The notes under the pieces were generated by a model that made no database searches, was not told the DNA's origin, and saw only the letters and a program-made list of their open reading frames with translations. Of a stretch of DNA of 22,883 nt, positions 17,901 to 22,883 are shown piece after piece. This stretch comes from Sphaeroforma arctica JP610. Lineage: Eukaryota > Opisthokonta > Ichthyosporea > Ichthyophonida. Where the stretch lies: assembly GCF_001186125.1 (NCBI RefSeq), contig NW_014040423.1, positions 115,843-138,725 on the forward strand, written 5' to 3'. How positions within the stretch are numbered: the stretch's first letter is position 1; every line of letters starts with the position of its first letter. The position numbers were made by a program, and so were the translations under genes.

Positions 17901-18547
17901 TGCTGGCGCCAGACCTGCCCCGAACCGCACACACACAACACACCTCTCTACGTACGCCGATGCATCCTGACTCACAATCACATACGCACATACACGCACA
18001 CGCACACTCTACCAAGCCAATGCCTGTGTCAACACCAACGGGCATCTCACCGGTCGTCGCTCGGGCAATCAGCCCCAAACCCAGATCACACTCCTCCACA
18101 CTGCAGCGGAGCTCGTCAGGGCTGGGAACCAAGGTGGTCGCACCTAACAGTCACCAGGCACAGCCACGAACCAATATGCCAGAAGTATCACCGATCCATC
18201 CCCACACAGAGAGAGAACCACAGACACACGGCAGAGCAGGCAGCAATACAAGCACCGGCACGCGTGGGAGTGCAGAGTCCGAGTCTGCAGAGGTGAGGAC
18301 GGATATCAGCCTACACTTGGCCGAGGGGACACCGGAGTCAAGCTCAGAGCGTACGAGTTGCAGGAGGACGTTGTCTGGCACGGTGCAGTCTCTTCGTAGT
18401 CAACAACACAGGACTCCGCGTGTGCGTACGTCGTTGCCACAACAACCTGTAACCGACCCACCTACGTATTCCTATCGTGGCGAGTCGTTTGACTGTGACG
18501 AGAGCGATTGCGATTCGGGCGGTGAACGCGAGAGAGCAAATAAATAA
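5307..18547 (+). CDS. PFKFB: 6-phosphofructo-2-kinase/fructose-2,6-bisphosphatase with C-terminal C2H2 zinc finger, 14 exons
   Basis: A bifunctional cytosolic enzyme that makes and hydrolyses fructose 2,6-bisphosphate, the allosteric switch between glycolysis and gluconeogenesis. Joining 14 exons gives 1119 residues with every phase matched; family members are usually about 450-530. Kinase domain: Walker A GLPARGKS (241-248), VFNVG..RR (267-275), DATN (325-328), FIES.C.DP (351-359) and SPDYKD (372-377). Phosphatase domain: RHGE with phospho-His452, Asn458, Arg580, Glu602 in NEI..G.CE, His669 in GHMA, and YPNSGES (636-642). All key catalytic residues appear present. Three additions are unusual: residues 1-222 (disordered, basic and Ser-rich), residues 488-572 (SP/TP-rich insertion inside the phosphatase domain) and residues 715-1119, with a C2H2 finger C800-C805-H818-H823 and a His/Pro/Ser/Thr-rich tail. 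The start at 5307 (GACATGT) was chosen over an upstream in-frame ATG at 5079 because the intervening segment is AT-rich and hydrophobic. Exon 1 is the least certain part; the catalytic core is certain. Confidence 0.9.
6224..6680 (+). repeat. About 152-bp tandem repeat, three copies
   Basis: Diverged copies start at 6224, 6378 and 6529. Each begins near TGTGTCTACATAG or a variant and shares blocks such as TCTGAGTG and TATACATGCA, ending in a GCGTTAGTG-like motif. The divergence suggests an old duplication. Confidence 0.8.
6987..7351 (+). repeat. TA/TG/TATG microsatellite block with internal 80-bp duplication
   Basis: Alternating (TA)n, (TG)n and TATG tracts. Two imperfect copies of about 80 bp (7083-7162 and 7163-7247) share the core AGACAATTACAAATATAT, showing duplication above the microsatellite level. 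Tyr/Ile-rich open frames here are artefacts of the repeat. Confidence 0.85.
7926..8034 (+). CDS. PFKFB: PFKFB exon 2: Walker A
   Basis: Runs from acceptor CCGCAG to donor TAAG|GTATGT. Encodes MQRLSGDKKVVVF and the nucleotide-binding loop GLPARGKS followed by FISKKLARYL, closely matching the family (GLPARGKTYISKKLTRYL in animals). An in-frame ATG at 7934 could start a shorter isoform lacking the N-terminal extension. Confidence 0.95.
8035..8660 (+). other. PFKFB intron 2 with 155-bp duplication
   Basis: A 626-base intron. A 155-bp unit is duplicated (copies starting near 8130 and 8285), and each copy contains GTTTAGGGTT. Plant-telomere-like TTTAGGG motifs recur at 8099, 8149, 8297 and 8390-8403. 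No exon is visible. Confidence 0.8.
8661..8885 (+). CDS. PFKFB: PFKFB exon 3: kinase domain, DATN motif
   Basis: Runs from acceptor TCACAG to donor CGTAG|GTATGA. Encodes WMGYGTEVFNVGNLRRKRK, the FFDPNN segment and AIHDATN, where Asp325 corresponds to the catalytic aspartate of the family. The alternative donor two codons earlier (CAGC|GTAGGT) breaks frame, so the later one was taken. Confidence 0.93.
8886..9179 (+). repeat. Degenerate minisatellite starting at the exon 3 donor
   Basis: Starting at the donor itself, units of about 28 bp built on TATTTATAGAGCTTCAATTG recur with variants (TATAGAATTACAATTG, TATAGAATTGCAATTG) up to about 9150. The first unit contains the donor GTATGAATTCTATTTA. 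The array fills most of intron 3 (8886-9214). Confidence 0.75.
9215..9293 (+). CDS. PFKFB: PFKFB exon 4: kinase domain
   Basis: Runs from acceptor TCTCAG to donor CTG|GTAAGC, ending in phase 0. Encodes RTVYDVAKTNGNVQVIFIES followed by ICNDPL, aligning with the FFIESVCDDP region of animal enzymes. Confidence 0.93.
9781..9864 (+). CDS. PFKFB: PFKFB exon 5: substrate-binding segment
   Basis: Runs from acceptor CCCACAG to donor ATG|GTATGT, 28 codons. Encodes ILQNNINLKL and QSPDYKDMDP, then VRARSDFM. SPDYKD is nearly invariant in the family, and its lysine (Lys376) contacts substrate in solved relatives. Confidence 0.93.
9865..9930 (+). repeat. 23-bp minisatellite beginning at the exon 5 donor
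   Basis: Units of TATTTTT..ATTCAGAGT.GTTC repeat two to three times directly after GTATGTC of the donor. This is the same arrangement as after exon 3. Confidence 0.65.
10119..10191 (+). CDS. PFKFB: PFKFB exon 6: end of the kinase domain
   Basis: Runs from acceptor TACCACAG to donor AAAG|GTAGAC. Encodes NRLKNYESAYETL and TDTEGDYAYIK. It aligns with the family segment KRISCYEASYQPLD and leads into the linker strand (KVINVGGK) of the next exon. Confidence 0.92.
10192..10976 (+). other. PFKFB intron 6
   Basis: A 785-base intron with (TG)n and (TA)n microsatellites at about 10205-10262 and 10492-10610 and a G9 run near 10693. No gene or extra exon was seen. The frame open upstream of exon 7 (from 10751) has no family similarity before Val413. 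Confidence 0.8.
10977..11135 (+). CDS. PFKFB: PFKFB exon 7: phosphatase active-site histidine
   Basis: Runs from acceptor TTTTAG to donor GGAG|GTAAGT. Encodes VINVGGKIVARN, a helix, then RPIWLTRHGESVYNMQYRVG. His452 in RHGE is the residue phosphorylated during catalysis in this histidine-phosphatase superfamily; Arg451 and Asn458 of the phosphate pocket are also present. Confidence 0.95.
11621..11710 (+). repeat. 15-bp minisatellite, six copies, in frame with exon 8
   Basis: Units built on CCTGTGCTAATTACA start at 11621, 11636, 11651, 11666, 11681 and 11696 in the intron before exon 8. The unit is five codons long and the frame stays open into exon 8, reading as repeats of TPVLI. If the acceptor at 11729 were skipped for an earlier one, the repeat would be translated. 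Confidence 0.9.
11730..11826 (+). CDS. PFKFB: PFKFB exon 8: phosphatase domain
   Basis: Runs from acceptor GTGACAG to donor CCAAG|GTAAGT. Encodes DTKLSPLGRQYGRAFSVFIQ followed by EQLGNSQPESPP. The first half matches the GGDSGLSSRG.K.A region of the family; from Leu488 the sequence enters the unusual insertion. Confidence 0.93.
12031..12180 (+). repeat. ATGT-derived 26-bp minisatellite
   Basis: Units beginning TCATGTATGAATGTATG and ending GCATTTA repeat about four to five times. They evidently grew out of a simple ATGT microsatellite. Confidence 0.85.
12228..12270. other. Long near-perfect hairpin in intron 8
   Basis: Two 21-base arms (12228-12248 and 12250-12270) flank a single C and are complementary except for two positions, one of which could pair as G-U in RNA. 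The core is CTGACATCTGATGT / ACATCAGATGTTAG. No flanking direct repeat was identified. Confidence 0.85.
12354..12715 (+). repeat. 61-bp minisatellite, six copies
   Basis: The motif ACAGTAGAT or a close variant recurs at about 12360, 12421, 12482, 12543, 12604 and 12663, a period of 61 with a last step of 59. Each unit contains CTACTACAGTAG and ACTATTCTATTCATAGT, both able to form short hairpins. Confidence 0.95.
12958..13042 (+). CDS. PFKFB: PFKFB exon 9: lineage-specific insertion
   Basis: Runs from acceptor CTCACAG to donor GAGGAG|GTATGT. Encodes SPMLNRRMSPSLETPPSFLD and LHARLEEE. It has no counterpart in typical family members and lies wholly inside the insertion. Called from matched phases (2 to 0), good splice sites and an open frame. 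Confidence 0.8.
13077..13114 (+). repeat. Partial duplicate of the exon 9 3' end
   Basis: This intronic segment resembles the last part of exon 9 plus its donor: CCTACAC, then GAGACTG.AAGAG, then GGTGTATG, against CCTACACGCGAGACTGGAAG and GGTATGTATG at 13017-13050. Confidence 0.55.
13260..13470 (+). other. Pyrimidine-rich CTCACT tract before exon 10
   Basis: A strand-biased C/T-rich region of TCTCACACTC and ACTCACTC variants over about 200 bases. It includes three diverged copies carrying AATAGTCTTT, AATGGTCTTT or AATCAAAGGC. It serves as an exceptionally long polypyrimidine region for the exon 10 acceptor. Confidence 0.8.
13474..13752 (+). CDS. PFKFB: PFKFB exon 10: end of insertion and phosphatase core
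   Basis: Runs from acceptor TAGCAG (a NAGNAG pair, so one Gln may be optional) to donor CCAG|GTGTCT. It opens with three SDEPDEPDEN-type acidic repeats, completes the insertion (TPCTSPKR) and then encodes VWTSGLQRAVET and LNEIFAGRCEGMTYGQIMNQ. Glu602 is the expected general acid/base. Arg580 fills the position that is Ser302 in human PFKFB3. Confidence 0.94.
13741..13915 (+). repeat. Array of exon 10 end plus donor repeats
   Basis: The exon's last bases and donor, ATTATGAACCAG|GT, recur downstream about five more times as TGTGAACCAG, TATGCCAG, TGTGAATCAG or ACGAACCAG, followed by GGG, GTT, GTT, GTA and GCA. Spacing is about 23-36 bases. Several copies retain a possible donor. Confidence 0.85.
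13916..14706 (+). other. Rest of PFKFB intron 10
   Basis: Contains (CA)n at 14145-14166, a GTTTGC hexamer repeat at about 14249-14277, and a 26-bp perfect palindrome of TATG/CATA at 14644-14669 just before the CCAG acceptor. Two CCCACTCACCCATAT-like repeats flank it. No gene was seen. Confidence 0.8.
14707..14991 (+). CDS. PFKFB: PFKFB exon 11: second catalytic histidine
   Basis: Runs from acceptor TACCAG to donor TATCAG|GTGTGT, 95 codons. Encodes RYRYPNSGESYIDVVERVRP, then APIIIVGHMASLRAIYAYF, then VPYLNFPLHTAV. His669 corresponds to the CHQA histidine of animal enzymes; here the motif is GHMA. The conserved region ends near LPFGMKEDVYQ. Confidence 0.95.
15186..15470 (+). repeat. Tandem duplicates of exon 11 tail plus intron
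   Basis: The block starting CGTTGAAGCAGGTGCC in exon 11 (14900) recurs at 15185 and, much more diverged, at about 15426, giving a period of roughly 285 and 241. The second copy keeps TGTGTCTGTCGG, ATGAAGGAGGATGTATATCA and the following GGTGCGTGGTAT, matching the exon 11 end and donor. Confidence 0.85.
15230..15286 (+). other. In-phase pseudo-exon derived from exon 11
   Basis: Bounded by a new acceptor-like CTTCCGCAG and a donor TATCAG|GTGCGT, this 57-base segment is open and phase 0 at both ends. It would add NNDVCLSARPSGMKEDVYQ between exons 11 and 12. Whether it is ever spliced in cannot be told from DNA. Confidence 0.5.
15588..16124 (+). repeat. 27-bp minisatellite ending in the exon 12 acceptor
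   Basis: About 20 copies of a 27-bp unit built on CTACGATTGTCCCTATAAC. In the last unit the usual CCCTATAAC becomes CCCTATAG and provides the exon 12 acceptor. The Tyr/Asp/Cys/Pro/Asn-rich open frame across it is an artefact of the period being a multiple of three. Confidence 0.95.
16125..16271 (+). CDS. PFKFB: PFKFB exon 12: C-terminal extension
   Basis: Runs from acceptor CCCTATAG to donor CAGAAG|GTACTG, 49 codons in phase 0. Encodes WSPKNDGTSVWEYLPNYS, a Ser/Asp stretch and an acidic EEYETIDEAEFQK helix. It starts just beyond the end of the conserved phosphatase domain; I recognise no family. Support comes from phase, openness and GC-rich composition against repeat-rich flanks. Confidence 0.82.
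16484..16582 (+). repeat. 49-bp direct duplication in intron 12
   Basis: TTCTTTGAACCGTA..GAGAATA and CGATCCTTTTACTG occur in two adjacent copies (16484-16532 and 16533-16582). Upstream, ATATGCAATGTGCTTTATA is also doubled at about 16297-16333. Confidence 0.9.
16808..16855 (+). CDS. PFKFB: PFKFB exon 13: short linker exon
   Basis: Runs from acceptor CACCTATAG to donor GAAGGG|GTATGT, 16 codons, phase 0 at both ends. Encodes YREKAIADQNHERLEG, a charged helix-like segment continuing EAEFQK of exon 12. It is short, so the call rests on its strong splice sites and frame continuity. Confidence 0.7.
16856..17524 (+). other. PFKFB intron 13 with two minisatellites
   Basis: About 16985-17215 carries roughly 27-bp units built on GTTGAGCTGTCATTGGTTAG. 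About 17365-17505 carries three roughly 55-bp units with ACATACATACA, CAAACTACAAAC and CTATCAACC or CTAACAACC, the last ending close to the CACCAG acceptor. Confidence 0.85.
17525..18547 (+). CDS. PFKFB: PFKFB exon 14: C2H2 zinc finger and disordered tail
   Basis: Runs from acceptor CTCACCAG to stop TAA 18545-18547, 340 codons. It begins EEYFNQMVNFLSFDRN and then TCKWDNC..QF, a C2H2 finger with spacing C-x4-C-x12-H-x4-H (17585-17656). This is the GLI/ZIC/ARID2-like CxWxxC type with conserved Trp, Phe and a His-Val pair. The remaining 295 or so residues are rich in His, Thr, Ser, Pro and Gln and look disordered, ending in an acidic DCDESDCDSGGERE stretch. A separate single-exon gene starting at Met 17543 is the alternative, but the frame continues upstream through the acceptor with matched phase. 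Confidence 0.8.
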   Translation, partial: EEYFNQMVNFLSFDRNTKRTCKWDNCDRQFANHPAFVAHVISDHCSSGGSASKAQEELHAQPQTRPRTQDPEELGPPQNSLRGPDTDVHGSTIATATHLHGAVDSLKSTGGLPQTHTLNMVWEDDLLAPDLPRTAHTQHTSLRTPMHPDSQSHTHIHAHAHSTKPMPVSTPTGISPVVARAISPKPRSHSSTLQRSSSGLGTKVVAPNSHQAQPRTNMPEVSPIHPHTEREPQTHGRAGSNTSTGTRGSAESESAEVRTDISLHLAEGTPESSSERTSCRRTLSGTVQSLRSQQHRTPRVRTSLPQQPVTDPPTYSYRGESFDCDESDCDSGGERERANK

Positions 18548-18548
18548 A
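18539..18548 (+). terminator. Polyadenylation signals overlapping the stop codon
   Basis: AATAAATAAA contains two overlapping AATAAA hexamers, and the stop codon TAA (18545-18547) lies inside the second. Another AATAAA occurs at 18976-18981, giving a 3' untranslated region of about 450 bases if that one is used. Confidence 0.5.
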
Positions 18549-19049
18549 GTGCACTTGAAATCACTAGATTATACACGAAACAGCACAGAAATAGTGTGTA
18601 CTTGGAAAACAAACACCGTGTTATACTGTGAACTGGGTATTGTTAACTATAAGGATCGCTGCATCGCACGCGGCGAAGGCTATATATATATATATACTGT
18701 CACACGAATACCTGACTCGGCGAAAGCCTCGAGAGCGACTTGGACGCAAACAGTAAATCGGGTTTCAGACTCAGTAGCCTCAGAGTGTATATATTTCTAC
18801 ACAATGCTGATACGAAGTGAGAAAAAAAAATACCTTTCTACCACTTTCGAACATATATGCAGCGATGGTATTAATTTGACACACAAAGAACAATTTCGAA
18901 CGATCGCCCGAGAATCACCCGACACCAAAAAAGAAAGCGCATATTACATCAGCGCTATCAAGTACATTTATTATCAATAAACAACATGACATGCTGGATT
19001 TGTGTATATGTGGGTACAGATAAGAAATGTTTTTATATCACTTCATCCG
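18548..19049 (+). other. 3' untranslated/intergenic region after PFKFB
   Basis: AT-rich with a short (TA)n at 18681-18695. An open frame (18477-18980) in another phase overlaps the end of exon 14 and continues here, but it has no recognisable motif and begins inside coding sequence. I treat it as untranslated. Confidence 0.5.
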
Positions 19050-19176
19050 TAGGGTTTTAGGGTTAGGTTGTTTAGTGCCTTAGGGTTTAGGGTTTTAGGG
19101 TTGGTTTTTTAGTGCCTTAGGTTTATGGTTTTAGGGTTAGGTTTTTTAGTTAGTGCCTTAGAGTTTAGGGTTTTAG
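19050..19176 (+). repeat. TTTAGGG-type interstitial telomere-like repeat
   Basis: Degenerate units of TTTAGGG/TTTTAGGG alternate with TTAGTGCCTTAG to make about three 31-41-bp copies. The motif resembles plant-type telomeric repeats; the same heptamer is scattered in PFKFB intron 2. Confidence 0.8.
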
Positions 19177-19209
19177 AGATGGATCATTAAAATAGCCACC
19201 AAATTCACC

Positions 19210-20468
19210 TGATGAATAATACTTCAAAGGATGTGTCTGTCGATGGGTTGAAAGAATATGTTTGTTAATGGGTTTAATGGATGTGTTTGTTACTGGTTTT
19301 AATGGATGTGTTTGGTTGATGGGTTTAAAGGATGTGTTTGTTCATTGTTTCAATGGATGCGTCTGTTGATGGGTTGAAAGTCTGTGTTTGTTAATGGGTT
19401 CAATGTATTTGTTTGTTAATGGTTTCAATGGAAGTGTTTGTTGATGGGTTTAAAGGACGTATTTGTTCATTGTTATAATGGATATGTCTATTGATGGGTT
19501 GAAAGTATATGTTTTTTAATGGGTTTAATGGATGTGTTTGTTAATGTTTTTAATGGATATGTTTTGTTGATGGGTTTAAAGGATGTGTTTGTTCATTGTT
19601 TTAATGTATGTGTCTGTTGATGGGTTGAAAGTCTGTGTTTGTTAATGGGTTTTTGAAAGTATGGGGTTTTTTATGGGTTTAAATGATGTGTTTGTTCGTT
19701 GTTTTTGGATGTGTATGTGTGTCGATGAGTTGAAAGGATGTGTGTTCATTGTTTTAATGGATGTGTCTGTTGATGGGTTGATAGTATGTGTTTGTTACTA
19801 GGTTGAGAGGATGTGTTTGTTAATAGGTTTGATGGATGTGTTCGTTAATTGATTTAATGGATGCGTTTTGTTAATAGGTTTAATGGATGTGTTTTGTTGA
19901 TGGGTTTAAAGGATGTATTTGTTCATTGTTTTAATGGATGTGTCTGTTGATCGGTTGAAATTATGTGTTTGTTACTAGGTTGAAAGGATGTGTTTGTTAA
20001 TGGGTTTGATGGATGTGTTCGTTAATAGTTGTAATGGATGTGATTTGTTAATGGGTTCAATGGATGTGTTTGTTCATGGGTTTAAAGGATGTGTTTTGTT
20101 AATGGGTTCTATGAATGTTTTTGTTAATGGTTTTAATGGATGTGTTAGTTATTGAGTTTAATGGATGTGTTTGTTAATGGTTTTAATGGATGTGTTAATG
20201 GGTTTTATGAATGTTTTTGTTAATGGTTTTAATGGATGTGTTTGTTATTGAGTTTAATGGATGTGTTTGTTAATGGTTTTAATGGATGTGTTTTGTTAAT
20301 GGGTTTAAAGGATATGTTTGTTCATTATTTCAAGAAATGTGTCTGTTGATGGGTTGAAAGTGTGTGTTTGTTACTGGGTTTAATGGATGTGTTTGTTAAT
20401 GGTTTTAATGATGTGTTTTGTTGATGGGTTCAATGGATGTGTTTGTTCATGGGTTTAATGGATGTGTC
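19210..20468 (+). repeat. 1.25-kb minisatellite of about 25 bp with higher-order units
   Basis: About 50 units built on GGATGTGTTTGTTAATGGG and TTTAAT. Variant units such as GTCTGTTGATGGGTTGAAAG recur at roughly 126-bp steps (near 19372, 19498 and 19624), that is every five units, and less regularly further on. The tract is almost free of C on this strand. No coding sequence. Confidence 0.95.
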
Positions 20469-20665
20469 TTAGACTTAACCTAAGCGTTTAATTACTTTAA
20501 GGCGTTAATATCGCCTTGATAGACCAAATCTTACACATTTTAAAGTTGGCTAATGTATTAATTACTTAGACTACTTAAACGTAAAGGTAAATAACTACCA
20601 CGAATTTTTTTCCTAAAGCACAGTCATTCCTTAGGAGAATAAGACTGAAGTCATAAGTTAAGATT
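20469..20665 (+). other. Possible leader of the downstream element
   Basis: AT-rich sequence between the minisatellite and the gag-like frame. I could not identify a terminal repeat, primer-binding site or TATA box with confidence. The 5' edge of the element is therefore undefined. Confidence 0.3.
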
Positions 20666-22883
20666 ATGACAAAGAAAGACAATACGCCTGCAAAGAAACG
20701 CAAGGCCGAACGTAAAAAGATGGAAAGAGAAGCCACTAACGCTGCAGCAGTTACCGCTGCCGCAGAAGCAACCGCAGCTGCTGCCGATGCGTTTAACCGC
20801 ACCGTAGCCGAAGCACTTGTCTCCGACAATAATAGTCAGGACAATGCCTCGGATAAAGATGTAGCCACTCCGATTAAGGAAACTACTCCTACAGATAGAG
20901 CCCGAGGGCCAACTATTGCCTCAACTTCAAAGCTTGCATTTACGAAGCCAAGAAATGAGACAAGGGACACGTCTCAAGACGCCCGGACCAACCTTCTGAC
21001 GAAACTCAGAAAGAAAAGTCCCCAATTCTAGGGGACAAAGACGAATCTCAGAAGGTACTTATAACGGAACCAGAAGAGGAGGCAAGCTCAAGAGGCAACC
21101 CCGAATCTACGTCCGAGACCACTGAACCAACGTGCATAAGTAAGTTAACTACTGAAAACACTGATCTTAAGAATCAGTTAGCCGCCCTTATGAAAGGCAT
21201 GACTGTTGAACATGTAGATCGAATGTATGGATCAGGAAATCATGCACAGCACTTACGCGCGCATGTTTCTCCGGACACTACTGAAGCCCTACAGAAGTGG
21301 ACAGAACATCAGCGTAAAGGCTTGAGCGCTACACCTGTGACAGTTGAACCAGATGTGCTCAGCATATCTATACCTTACGAGGTACTACCACCAGAACTCC
21401 AGGCTAATTATTCGCCTGTTCTAACGCCCGGCCATGAGTCGCCCGTCCTTGATGGTATTATAGACCCAGAGGCAGGTAAAAATACTCCGCCACCTTTACC
21501 CAACTGGGATGACAATCGTCGGAAACCAGTTAAGACTGGGTATGTCATCCAGGCACATGAATCACCCAAGATTATATTACCAACTACTATCCAAGGAACA
21601 GGGCACCGAAAGGCCTCGACCATGGACTTTACAAGGGGTAATAAACACTCCCGTAAACGTATTAACGATGTCGAATTTAATCGCTTCGATCGCACCGCAT
21701 TACACCAGCCCGCAGAGGATTTCCACTCTGACGAGGTGACCGAACTTAATAAATCGGTTGACGATCACACCATTAAAATAGAAATCGCCCATGACGGGCA
21801 CCGTGCTAATATGATCGCGATCAAGCAGAAGCGCATCGATCAGCTACTTCAGGCCCAACGTGGGCAAGACCACCGGGATAACCAGAAGTATAAGGGACAG
21901 ATCAGTCGACTTGACAGACTTAAGTCGAACTGGGATGCCAACAGCAAGCAGGTCGATTTTATAAACAACCATGACCTCGACACGCTAGCCCGTACGCTTA
22001 ATGCGTTTACGGTCATGCTGGAGACGAATGATATCGCTCCCCAACAATGAATTTCTGCTTTAATGCAATCATTTGACCCTACAGGAACAAGTTACTTGAT
22101 CCTGCAGCGACACCAGCATGAGCTAGACATTTGTCGTGACTGGCCAGCTGTGTGTTGGTTGGTTACGTCCTTATTAAGCAAGGATATGCGCAGTCCAGTA
22201 CTGAGTGTAATCTTAACTGAACCAGTTGAGAGTACTCCTATTCAGAGTTACATTCTGAAACTTGATGCTGACCTTAAATGTCCAGATATAACAAAGGACA
22301 AGACGCAGCGATGGTACGAGTTCCTGGTTGTGCATGTTTTCTGTAAGAACATAGAGAACAACGACCGTGAAGGTCTGTACACCGAGTTGCGACGTAAATA
22401 CGCAACTGAGGCTCGAGACAAGGGCCATGAAACAAAGTTTCATCTATCCCGACTTACGTGGGAACAATTTTATGATACTGTATCCACTCTTTTCCCCGCA
22501 CACCGAGTAACCTCGAAATAAAGGCGGTAAATAAGCAACAGCGCGAGCTCCCTGATCAAGGATACCTCTCACGCCAGACGTCAGATGATAAACCTTATCA
22601 GACGCGTTCTAACCAGACACGTGCTCGCGACTTCACTGAATCAACGCGACCCAAAATACGGGCACGCGCGGGGACGAAGGACAAGGAACCCCTATTCAAG
22701 GAGATTAAGAAATGTGCCGACGCACAGTGTGGGTATGACATGTACCAATGGACCCCTAACGATTATTGGAATGGCAGACATGCACCCACCTGTGCACACT
22801 TTCTTACTAAGTGTGACAAGTGTGAAAAGACCAATGGCTATCACGCCAATTCTTGCGACAAAAAGCCCGACATTAAGTTGGAG
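20666..22883 (+). mobile_element. Fossil LTR-retrotransposon-like element, gag region (partial)
   Basis: A stretch with coding character, unlike the satellite DNA next to it. In order it shows a Lys/Ala-rich N-terminal part, a Pro-rich and then charged helical part, a capsid-like part rich in Trp/Leu, and, near the window end, a Cys/His cluster ending in CDKCEKTNGYHANSC, which resembles a gag zinc knuckle. No protease, reverse transcriptase or integrase lies within the window, and no terminal repeat could be paired. The gag-like region is spread over more than one reading frame and appears broken, with about two or three breaks, so it is probably a fairly young fossil. The family is uncertain: Ty3/gypsy- or Ty1/copia-like is inferred only from the knuckle-like end. 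It continues past the window. Confidence 0.5.

Noticed and set aside
17543-18547. Exon 14 as an independent zinc-finger gene starting at Met 17543
   Set aside because: The frame stays open upstream to a good CACCAG acceptor, its phase matches exon 13, and no promoter-like sequence is evident. Kept only as an alternative.
18477-18980. 167-codon frame overlapping the end of exon 14
   Set aside because: It starts in another phase inside coding sequence, crosses a TA tract and contains no recognisable motif. More likely 3' untranslated sequence.

Overview
The window comes from an intron-rich eukaryotic nuclear genome. Exons are joined by GT..AG introns with donors such as GTATGT and GTAAGT, intergenic DNA is long and AT-rich, and micro- and minisatellites are frequent. 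The animal-like bifunctional PFKFB gene with many introns, divergent ubiquitins and an LTR-element-like fossil fit a unicellular protist. An ichthyosporean or another unicellular relative of animals is my guess, but the window does not prove it. No rRNA, tRNA, CRISPR array or bacterial-type operon was seen.

Layout. (1) 1-116 is a hexanucleotide/TA microsatellite. 127-636 on the minus strand is a probable first coding exon of an unrecognised Ser/Thr/Asn-rich protein. (2) 1663-2561 on the plus strand is a two-exon gene for two divergent ubiquitins in tandem, joined by a six-residue linker. Its C-terminal Arg-Gly-Gly-Val-stop is embedded in a 21-bp tandem repeat. (3) About 2.6 kb of intergenic DNA follows, with short duplications and one isolated TATA-like box. 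(4) 5307-18547 on the plus strand is a 14-exon gene for 6-phosphofructo-2-kinase/fructose-2,6-bisphosphatase, with a predicted product of 1119 residues, about twice the usual family length. (5) 18548-20470 holds the 3' end, TTTAGGG-type interstitial telomere-like repeats and a 1.25-kb minisatellite with higher-order structure. (6) From about 20666 to the window end lies the gag-like part of a fossil LTR-retrotransposon-like element.

The PFKFB gene is the main discovery. All splice phases close without a stop from exon 1 to exon 14. The kinase (Walker A, DATN, SPDYKD) and phosphatase (RHGE, NEI..G.CE, GHMA) signatures look intact. The enzyme carries three unusual additions: a 222-residue disordered N-terminal exon, an insertion of about 79 residues rich in SP/TP sites inside the phosphatase domain, and a roughly 400-residue C-terminal extension holding a C2H2 zinc finger. 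I know of no PFKFB described with a zinc finger.

A second theme is how the introns of this gene have grown. Tandem arrays often start at an exon's donor end or finish at an acceptor: exons 3, 5, 9, 10 and 11 at the donor side, exon 12 at the acceptor side. The last part of exon 11 is duplicated in the next intron as a 57-nt open pseudo-exon with matching splice phases. The last codons of exon 10 plus its donor are repeated about six times. The acceptor of exon 12 is made by the last unit of a 27-bp minisatellite. Together these suggest that tandem duplication across splice sites is actively reshaping the gene.
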